Below are positions 1 to 4,803 of a stretch of DNA of 9,188 nt, one piece after another (position 1 is the stretch's first letter; each line of letters starts with the position of its first letter). The position numbers and the translations under genes are program-made. Source of the stretch: Clostridia bacterium. Its GTDB lineage: Bacteria > Bacillota > Clostridia > Christensenellales > UBA1242. The notes under the pieces were generated by a model. The model was not told where the DNA came from and ran no database searches. It was given only the letters and a program-made list of their open reading frames with translations. The stretch covers positions 1 through 9,188 of the forward strand of contig CAAFWB010000012.1 in assembly GCA_900766395.1 (NCBI GenBank). Direction: 5' to 3'.

Positions 1-20
1 GACGTGTGCTCTTCCGATCT
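1..20. other. Illumina adapter remnant (not biological)
   Basis: The 20 bases GACGTGTGCTCTTCCGATCT are identical to the 3' end of the TruSeq read-2 adapter. The match ends exactly where the adapter would join an insert, so native DNA starts at about base 21. This shows that the left edge is a contig end made from incompletely trimmed reads. Nothing should be inferred from these bases. Confidence 0.97.
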
Positions 21-82
21 TCAACCTCGTTAAACTAAATTTTACACAAAAAAATCCAAAAGTCAACTGACAAAAAGTGTTC

Positions 83-111
83 TTGCAAAATGAATTTATA
101 TATGATATAAT
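83..111 (+). promoter_or_regulatory. Promoter of the 364-aa gene, apparently leaderless
   Basis: A -35 element TTGCAA (83-88) is followed after 17 bases by TATAAT (106-111). The -10 is extended by TG at 103-104. Six bases separate the -10 from the ATG at 118, so the expected transcription start is the A of the start codon. No Shine-Dalgarno sequence lies upstream of the ATG. The rest of bases 21-117 holds no gene. Confidence 0.7.
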
Positions 112-117
112 ATTTGT

Positions 118-1212
118 ATGGAAAAGAATATATTTGGAGAAGAACTCCGAGCACTGTTTCGTGAAATATTCAAGCTTGAAGTCAAGACGGTTGCGTCTGA
201 TGTTGCTTTCCTTGGAAAAATGAAAAACACCAAACTCAACGAAGAGCGTCTTACACTCAAAGAACGAAAATGGCTTGAAAACATTGGCATTCTAACTCCC
301 GACTCAAAAAATATGGTGAGTTATGACGACAGAACAATTTTCTCGCACATAATTTCAGCGGTATATGCTGGACTTTATGGACTTAACTTTGTTGATGTCA
401 CTGCTCACTGTCTTGAAACAATAAAAGAACAAAAAGGGTTGAGCGAAAAACAAAATCTTGTTGACCACCTTTCAGCAAAAGAGATACGCCAATTTTCTGT
501 CGCACTCTACACACTTTCAAATGAAATTCGACAACTCAAAAATGCTGGGAAACTCCAAAACGCAACAATGTCAAACTTCTATTTTGTTGCGGATCATGCT
601 TTTGTTGCTGGGCTCAATGCAAGACGAAATAGTGTGTTTGACAAAAATTCTGAATTTATCACAAAAAATTCAAAGCATAAAGCATCAAACACTCTCAACA
701 ACATTGACGCCTCGCTTCAAATCGGCACATTCTCTCATAAACATATGCAACCTGCTGTTCAAGACGAAGAGTATTGCAAAAAACAAAAAGAACAATATCT
801 TGTCAATCAAAATCAAATTCGAAGTTTGCTCAAAGAAAACGATTACAACTCAAACCAAATCAATCAAGTTCTTGCAACAATTGATGAGGGATATTACAAA
901 ACAAGATGTTTTCGACCCAGCAAACTCATGATTTCAAATTTAATCAGTCGCGATGACGCAATGCTGTCAGTCGACGACCTTGATGCACAAAACACAAAAT
1001 TGATATTCGCAAAATTGTCACTCGAAAAATATTTGAAACGAACGGACAAAAACACCCGCCTGTTTTCAGACTTGCTTAACTGTGCATTCCGAAGCGGTTC
1101 AAGGGCACGCGAAGATTGCATTTTCAAACATCAAACATCTCCAGAATTTTTTGCGAGTTTTGCAAGCGCTTTGATTTTGGATAAAGAAAAAAAGTTGAAC
1201 AAAAATTTATAA
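118..1212 (+). CDS. Unrecognised 364-aa soluble protein
   Basis: I do not recognise this family. The protein has no signal peptide, no convincing membrane segment and no nucleotide-binding motif. It looks mostly helical and rich in charge. A hydrophobic, aromatic stretch lies at about residues 75-95 and a smaller one at 153-167. A Lys/Gln/Asn-rich, possibly coiled segment runs from about 215 to 255. Scattered cysteines (98, 220, 264, 322, 334) do not form CxxC pairs, so a zinc site is not evident. ATG 118 is chosen because the promoter -10 ends six bases before it, which leaves no room for a leader and matches the absence of a ribosome binding site. Codon use (CGA and CTT/CTC common) matches pyk, so it is probably a resident gene. 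It converges on the flavoprotein gene and shares a terminator with it. The reading frame is confident; the function is unknown. Confidence 0.85.
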   Translation: MEKNIFGEELRALFREIFKLEVKTVASDVAFLGKMKNTKLNEERLTLKERKWLENIGILTPDSKNMVSYDDRTIFSHIISAVYAGLYGLNFVDVTAHCLETIKEQKGLSEKQNLVDHLSAKEIRQFSVALYTLSNEIRQLKNAGKLQNATMSNFYFVADHAFVAGLNARRNSVFDKNSEFITKNSKHKASNTLNNIDASLQIGTFSHKHMQPAVQDEEYCKKQKEQYLVNQNQIRSLLKENDYNSNQINQVLATIDEGYYKTRCFRPSKLMISNLISRDDAMLSVDDLDAQNTKLIFAKLSLEKYLKRTDKNTRLFSDLLNCAFRSGSRAREDCIFKHQTSPEFFASFASALILDKEKKLNKNL

Positions 1213-1243
1213 ATCACAATTAAAAAACGATATGTTTTTCAAC

Positions 1244-1280
1244 AAAATATGATGTCCATTATTTTGGACATCATATTTTT
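1244..1280. terminator. Terminator between two convergent genes, probably bidirectional
   Basis: A 14-bp perfect inverted repeat (arms 1244-1257 and 1266-1279, core GATGTCC/GGACATC) encloses an 8-base AT loop. On the + strand the right arm ends in a T run, giving a standard intrinsic terminator for the 364-aa gene. On the - strand a shorter T run (complement of AAAA at 1244-1247) lets the same hairpin serve the flavoprotein gene, whose stop is at 1288-1290. Confidence 0.88.
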
Positions 1281-1287
1281 ATTTACA

Positions 1288-2439
1288 CTAAATTTGTTCT
1301 CCCACAAGAATTGCACTTGCCCACGCCCACGCGAGATTATATCCCCCGCACAAGCCATCAACATCAAGACATTCTCCAACAAAATATAGGTTTGGATGTT
1401 TTTTCGACATAAGGTTTTCATCAACTTCATCAAGTGAAATTCCACCAACTCGAACTTGCCCTTCTCCCAACGTCCTTTGAATATGAAATGGACAATTTTT
1501 GATTGTTTCAACAAGATTGTCAACATCTTCATTTTTTAAATTTTTGCAAATTGTTAACGATGAAATTCCACATCTTTTGAGAAGCATTGAACCAAGAAGT
1601 CTATGGAACATTCCAACAAAGATATTTTCAATCGGCTCATCTTTTTGCTTGTTTAGGCGGCGATTTAATTCATCTTTCAAATCAGAATTTTCAAAAAACG
1701 GGGCAAAATCAACAAAAATTGTTGGATTTTTTATGTTTTTTCGAGAAATTATGCTCGAAATATCAAAAACACATATTCCCCCGAGTCCGTCTTGCTTGAA
1801 TTGAAGTTCTCCAGCCTCTTTATATAATTCACTCTCAATCGCAATCTTTATTTCAACTTTTGCACGAATTCCTGCAAGTCCCGCAATTTCTTCTTTTGGA
1901 GTTTTTAGTGAACAAAGTCCCTGTCTTTTTTCTGTCGAAGAAATGCCCAATTTATTCAAAAACTCATTTGAGATATTTCCAGAAGAAATGACAACTTTGT
2001 CAAAAATTTCATTTTGAATTTCAAATTTTCCGTCACGAATTTTTATGTCCAAAACTGGGTTATTTGTTTTTATGACAACTCCAACTCTTTGACACTCATA
2101 ACGCAATACGTCAAGCACAGAACTTGCGAGGTTGCTTGCTGGATACATTCTCCCTTCTTCATCCCAGCTATAACACAAACCCAAATCTTTGAAAAAGTTC
2201 AATATGTCATCAAGTCCAATTTTTGTGAATACTCGCTCAACGAACTGGGGATTATTATATTTTTTTGGCGATAAGTTTTTGTTGCAGAAATTGCACCTGC
2301 CATTTCCAGTTTGCAAAATCTTTTTGCCAATGCGGTCGTCCTTCTCAAACAAGACAACTTTACATTTCCCAGCCGACTTTATTGCAGCGACAAGCCCACT
2401 TGCTCCACCACCGATTATTGCGATTTTTTGATTATTCAT
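1288..2439 (-). CDS. FAD-dependent oxidoreductase, HI0933/YhiN/BaiN-like family
   Basis: This 383-aa flavoprotein starts with a Rossmann dinucleotide-binding motif, IAIIGGGASGLVAA (residues 6-19), followed by an acidic FEK at the end of strand 2 (31-33). The family signature GKKILQTGNGRCNF (38-51) follows, then EGRMYP (95-100), VGGISLDEV (331-339) and the C-terminal FAD-contacting segment NLYFVGECLDVDGLCGGYNL (350-369). This order is typical of HI0933/YhiN/BaiN proteins, annotated variously as aminoacetone-oxidase-like or as a bile-acid flavoprotein. The physiological substrate is unsettled, so no symbol is given. It is cytosolic, with no signal peptide. At 383 aa it is slightly short for the family: the usual GGxSxPxxGSTGDGY stretch in mid-protein is replaced by a compact, divergent segment at about 150-180. 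It is divergent from pyk. The ATG at 2439 has no ribosome binding site and lies six bases after its -10, so the mRNA is probably leaderless. Confidence 0.92.
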   Translation of the reverse strand: MNNQKIAIIGGGASGLVAAIKSAGKCKVVLFEKDDRIGKKILQTGNGRCNFCNKNLSPKKYNNPQFVERVFTKIGLDDILNFFKDLGLCYSWDEEGRMYPASNLASSVLDVLRYECQRVGVVIKTNNPVLDIKIRDGKFEIQNEIFDKVVISSGNISNEFLNKLGISSTEKRQGLCSLKTPKEEIAGLAGIRAKVEIKIAIESELYKEAGELQFKQDGLGGICVFDISSIISRKNIKNPTIFVDFAPFFENSDLKDELNRRLNKQKDEPIENIFVGMFHRLLGSMLLKRCGISSLTICKNLKNEDVDNLVETIKNCPFHIQRTLGEGQVRVGGISLDEVDENLMSKKHPNLYFVGECLDVDGLCGGYNLAWAWASAILVGEQI

Positions 2440-2445
2440 ATAATG

Positions 2446-2474
2446 AGTTTAAGGCAAATAAATTTTGCGGTCAA
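2446..2474 (-). promoter_or_regulatory. Promoter of the flavoprotein gene, apparently leaderless
   Basis: On the - strand, TTGACC (2474-2469) is followed after 17 bases by TAAACT (2451-2446). Six bases then separate it from the ATG at 2439, so transcription should begin at or next to the start codon. No Shine-Dalgarno sequence is present. The -10 matches the consensus at only 4 of 6 positions, so confidence is moderate. Confidence 0.5.
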
Positions 2475-2492
2475 GAAAAAACTTTGTTTTGT

Positions 2493-2521
2493 TTGTGTTT
2501 TATTTTATTTATGTATAAAAT
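2493..2521 (+). promoter_or_regulatory. Promoter of pyk
   Basis: TTGTGT (2493-2498), a 17-base spacer and TAAAAT (2516-2521) fit a housekeeping promoter. A start near 2528 would leave a leader of about 11 bases carrying the GAGG ribosome binding site (2530-2533), five bases before the ATG. It stands back to back with the flavoprotein promoter in a 99-base divergent gap. An overlapping TATAAA at 2514-2519 is an alternative -10. Confidence 0.5.
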
Positions 2522-2538
2522 AATTTTTAGAGGTAATT

Positions 2539-3948
2539 ATGAAAAAGACAAAAATTGTTTGCACAATTGGACCTGCTTGCGATGACAAAGATAGCTTGAT
2601 TTCACTCATGAAAGCAGGCATGAATGTTGCGAGAATTAATATGAGTCATGGCTCGCATGAAAGCCATCAAAAAACAATAAACAACATCTTGGCTGCTCGC
2701 AACGAACTTGGGTTTCCACTTGCCCTCATGCTCGACACAAAAGGTCCCGAAATTCGTTTGGGCGAACTTCCAAAGCGTGGCATTGAACTTGTTGCGGGAG
2801 ATATCTTTACGCTAACAAAAAAACAAATTCTTGGAACAAAAAAGATTGCATCAGTTTCGTATCCACAAATGATTGATGATGTTGAAGTTGGCAACAAAAT
2901 TTTTGCGAATAATGGCATGCTTGTTCTTCGTGTGATAAAAAAGAGCGAAGAAAGCATCGACACCAAAGTTTTGTTTGGTGGCAAACTCACGACTCACAAA
3001 GGAATCAATGTTCCTGGAATAAAAATTCGCAGAGATTTTTTGAGCGAGGCGGATAAATCGGATTTGCTTTTTGCGATTGAGAATGATGCCGACTACATCG
3101 CTGCTTCATTTGTGTCAAACAAAGAAGACTTGTTTGAAATGAAAGAGTTTTTGAACCAAAACGGAGCAAAGGATATAAAAATAATTGCAAAAATTGAAAA
3201 TGGCGAGGGCGTCAAAAAAATTGACGAAATCATCGCGAACTCGGACGGAATTATGGTTGCACGCGGAGACTTGGGCGTTGAAATTCCTCTTGAAAAAATT
3301 CCTCACATTCAAAAGAAAATCATCAAGACTTGCAACAGCGAAGGCAAAATTTCAATTGTTGCAACAGAAATGCTTGAATCAATGACGAACTCGCTTCGAC
3401 CAACTCGCGCTGAAGTGAGCGATGTCGCAAACGCGATTTACGAATGTGCAACCGCAACCATGCTTTCGGGCGAAACGGCGGTTGGAATAAATCCCCTTCG
3501 CGTTGTTAAAACAATGTCAAAAATCATTATGGAGACCGAAAACAATATAGCATACAACACAAAATTTTTGCGACACACCTACAAGACCCTTTCCATTTCT
3601 GATTCGGTTGCAAGTTCGACCTGCAAAAACCTTGTGTCTCTCGGTTCCCCTGCTTGTTGTGTCTATACAGAAACTGGAACCACTGCTGAACTTATATCAC
3701 GCTATCGTGTCAAAAACCGAATACTTGCCCTGACATCAAATCAAAAGACATTTAACCAACTCGCACTTTGCTGGAATACGACCGCAATTTTAACAAAAAC
3801 GCTCGAAAATGAATATGAAATGATAGAAAATGCAAAATCCATTTGCAGATCTTTGCATTTGGGGAAAACAAATGATATAATAGTTATGGTTGTTGGAACA
3901 CCAAAACAAACAGGCAAAACCAATACTATAAAAATTCTAAATTTATAG
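2539..3948 (+). CDS. pyk: Pyruvate kinase
   Basis: The enzyme transfers phosphate from phosphoenolpyruvate to ADP, giving pyruvate and ATP in the last step of glycolysis, in the cytosol. At 469 aa it has the usual length, without the extra C-terminal PEP-utiliser domain of some Bacilli. Visible landmarks are KIVCTIGPA (5-13), ARINMSHG (31-38, with R32 and N34 in the active site), LDTKGPEIR (65-73), the catalytic lysine in IAKIENGEGV (K218), the metal ligands E220 and D244 (ARGDLGVE), and ATEMLESM (275-282) followed by RPTRAEVSDVANAI. The B domain lies at about 74-158. E71 in TKGPE is the state associated with potassium dependence. One oddity is the block before MLSGETA: residues 302-306 are ECATA where families normally have DGxDA. 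NNG (124-126) also replaces the usual DDG. The start is set by GAGG five bases upstream. It is co-directional with the membrane-protein gene, nine bases downstream. Confidence 0.97.
   Translation: MKKTKIVCTIGPACDDKDSLISLMKAGMNVARINMSHGSHESHQKTINNILAARNELGFPLALMLDTKGPEIRLGELPKRGIELVAGDIFTLTKKQILGTKKIASVSYPQMIDDVEVGNKIFANNGMLVLRVIKKSEESIDTKVLFGGKLTTHKGINVPGIKIRRDFLSEADKSDLLFAIENDADYIAASFVSNKEDLFEMKEFLNQNGAKDIKIIAKIENGEGVKKIDEIIANSDGIMVARGDLGVEIPLEKIPHIQKKIIKTCNSEGKISIVATEMLESMTNSLRPTRAEVSDVANAIYECATATMLSGETAVGINPLRVVKTMSKIIMETENNIAYNTKFLRHTYKTLSISDSVASSTCKNLVSLGSPACCVYTETGTTAELISRYRVKNRILALTSNQKTFNQLALCWNTTAILTKTLENEYEMIENAKSICRSLHLGKTNDIIVMVVGTPKQTGKTNTIKILNL
3853..3881 (+). promoter_or_regulatory. 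Candidate internal promoter in the 3' end of pyk
   Basis: TTGCAT (3853-3858), a 17-base spacer and a consensus TATAAT (3876-3881) with extended TG at 3873-3874 lie inside pyk. The arrangement nearly copies the promoter at 83-111. Transcription from about 3888 would give the downstream membrane-protein gene a leader of roughly 70 bases independent of pyk. Because the bases also encode pyk residues, chance cannot be excluded. Confidence 0.5.
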
Positions 3949-3957
3949 GAGGAAATT

Positions 3958-4290
3958 ATGTCAAACAAATCTGAAGACGAAGTTGTGATTGAAGCAAAAC
4001 CACAAACTTCAAAGAAAACAAAATTTGATGCAAAATCATTGTTCTCACTCAAAAACATTCCAGTATTCCTTTCACTCGTTGCAATGTTTTTTATGCTGCT
4101 TGGGGCATTCATTCTGATTTGTGGAGGGACGAAAGGAGTTCTTGCAATGACAGGGATTGCCACAATAATAAATATTGGTGCAATTGGAACATTGGTTGCA
4201 TACTTCATTTGTGAAAAACGAGTTTCATTTGAAGTTCTACATATTGTCGTTGCACTTTCACTTTTTGCAAACATAATCACAATTTTCTAA
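3958..4290 (+). CDS. Small membrane protein with three predicted helices
   Basis: This 110-aa protein has a charged, Lys/Glu-rich cytoplasmic-looking N-terminus (1-32), then three hydrophobic segments at about 36-57, 62-84 and 91-110. The short basic loop CEKR (85-88) between segments 2 and 3 suggests that this loop is inside the cell. The chain ends directly after the third helix. There is no cleavable signal peptide or catalytic motif, and I do not recognise the family. The start is strongly supported: AGGAGG (3947-3952) overlaps the pyk stop codon and sits five bases before the ATG. The nine-base gap from pyk suggests co-transcription, and a candidate promoter within pyk could add separate expression. 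A terminator follows eight bases after the stop. The linkage to pyk gives no firm functional clue. Confidence 0.85.
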   Translation: MSNKSEDEVVIEAKPQTSKKTKFDAKSLFSLKNIPVFLSLVAMFFMLLGAFILICGGTKGVLAMTGIATIINIGAIGTLVAYFICEKRVSFEVLHIVVALSLFANIITIF

Positions 4291-4298
4291 AAAAGATT

Positions 4299-4330
4299 AA
4301 TACACAACAAATTTTGGTTGTGTATTTTTT
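4299..4330 (+). terminator. Intrinsic terminator of the pyk operon
   Basis: Ten-base arms AATACACAAC (4299-4308) and GTTGTGTATT (4317-4326) enclose an 8-base loop, and the T run continues to 4330. The stem is AT-rich but perfect. It lies just after the membrane-protein stop codon. Confidence 0.85.
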
Positions 4331-4352
4331 ATGCTTTGTATTAATATATATG

Positions 4353-4358
4353 TATAAC
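4353..4358 (+). promoter_or_regulatory. Possible -10 for the Gly-rich ORF
   Basis: TATAAC sits directly after a TG, 28 bases before the ATG at 4386, leaving room for a short leader with the AAAGGAG ribosome binding site. No good -35 is seen at 16-18 bases upstream, where the preceding terminator ends. The region is too AT-rich for a firm call. Confidence 0.3.
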
Positions 4359-4385
4359 AATTTTGCATTCATCAAAGGAGTTTTT

Positions 4386-4634
4386 ATGCCAAGTGGTTCA
4401 CATGGAGGCGGTGGCGGAAGTCACGGCGGCGGTTTTGGAGGAGGTTCACATTTCGGAGGCGGACACAGAAGTTCCGGTTCGTCAAGACGAGGGCCCACAC
4501 CATTAAGAATTTGGTTCTTTGGACATCGATATTATGTCCCGCCAATGTGTACCCAACTGAACACTTTGTTTGGTTGGGTATTTTTTCGTTTAGAGTTCTT
4601 TTCAGTAATTTATCCATTATCTTTTATAAACTAA
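4386..4634 (+). CDS. Short Gly/Ser/His-rich ORF with an internal terminator
   Basis: The ATG at 4386 is preferred over an upstream in-frame ATG (4314) because AAAGGAG (4374-4380) lies five bases before it, and the upstream start falls inside the previous terminator. The 82-aa product begins with about 35 residues of Gly, Ser and His (repeated GGSHGGG-type units), then RRGPTPLRIWFFGHRYYVPP (34-53), then a hydrophobic tail (about 60-82). The first 53 residues resemble, from memory, the N-terminus of longer Gly-rich membrane proteins of Bacillota, so this could be a truncated remnant. A very strong intrinsic terminator covers codons 55-67, before the stop, so most transcripts should lack a stop codon. 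A second terminator begins three bases after the stop. The ribosome binding site argues that the start is functional; the natural C-terminus is uncertain. Confidence 0.5.
   Translation: MPSGSHGGGGGSHGGGFGGGSHFGGGHRSSGSSRRGPTPLRIWFFGHRYYVPPMCTQLNTLFGWVFFRLEFFSVIYPLSFIN
4550..4586 (+). terminator. Strong intrinsic terminator inside the Gly-rich ORF
   Basis: The outer stem TACCCAAC (4550-4557) pairs with GTTGGGTA (4573-4580). Two G-U pairs and AACA/TGTT (4560-4563 with 4567-4570) extend it to a continuous 14-bp hairpin with a three-base loop. Six T residues (4581-4586) follow at once. It lies in frame within the coding sequence, 46 bases before the stop codon. Confidence 0.85.
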
Positions 4635-4637
4635 AAC

Positions 4638-4669
4638 AAAACACCTTGCATCTAGCAAGGTGTTTTTTT
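4638..4669 (+). terminator. Second intrinsic terminator after the Gly-rich ORF
   Basis: ACACCTTGC (4641-4649) and GCAAGGTGT (4655-4663) form a perfect 9-bp stem with a five-base ATCTA loop. Flanking A and T residues extend the pairing, and a T run reaches 4669. It starts three bases after the ORF stop (4632-4634) and insulates the accessory gene downstream. Confidence 0.9.
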
Positions 4670-4742
4670 ATACAATTTAAATAAAATAATCGATAAAATA
4701 AAGCATTTTATATGCTAATTGAAGTGTTTTTATTCAAAAAAC

Positions 4743-4771
4743 TTGACAAAATTATTCTAAAATGTTATATA
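4743..4771 (+). promoter_or_regulatory. Promoter of the 1279-aa HTH-fusion gene
   Basis: A consensus -35 TTGACA (4743-4748) is followed after 17 bases by TATATA (4766-4771), with extended -10 TG at 4763-4764. The start should be near 4778. The ribosome binding site GGAG (4793-4796) is seven bases before the ATG at 4804. A second TG-extended TATAAA at 4775-4780 lacks a -35 at proper spacing. Confidence 0.6.
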
Positions 4772-4779
4772 TGTTATAA
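4765..4779. promoter_or_regulatory. Candidate operator: palindrome over the -10 and start site
   Basis: TTATA (4765-4769) and TATAA (4775-4779) form a perfect inverted repeat with a five-base spacer. The motif ATGTTATA also occurs twice in tandem (4762-4769 and 4771-4778). The site covers the -10 and the predicted start of a gene whose own product carries an XRE-type HTH, so autoregulation is plausible. In DNA this AT-rich such a palindrome can arise by chance. Confidence 0.25.
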
Positions 4780-4803
4780 AATATTGCAAATTGGAGAAAT
4801 TAA

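Noticed and set aside
458..931. 157-aa ORF on the + strand inside the 364-aa gene
   Set aside because: It overlaps in another frame a gene with a clear promoter and terminator, and its Lys/Ser/Thr/Gln-rich composition is typical of a shadow frame.
3741..4280. 179-aa antisense ORF across the end of pyk and the membrane-protein gene
   Set aside because: Both + strand genes have strong support from homology or ribosome binding site and operon spacing. The antisense product looks like a mirrored frame of those genes.
4314..4385. Upstream in-frame ATG start for the Gly-rich ORF, which would add a hydrophobic N-terminus like a signal peptide
   Set aside because: It lies inside the terminator hairpin of the previous operon and has no ribosome binding site, while AAAGGAG sits correctly before the ATG at 4386.
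4558..4560. TGA within the internal terminator as the true stop of the Gly-rich protein after a frameshift
   Set aside because: It is in the +1 frame and nothing in the sequence, such as a slippery run, supports a frameshift just before it. A sequencing error there cannot be excluded.
4702..4716. Inverted repeat AGCAT-TTTAT-ATGCT upstream of the large gene
   Set aside because: Five-base arms in AT-rich DNA about 25 bases before the -35 are too weak to call a regulatory site or an element end.
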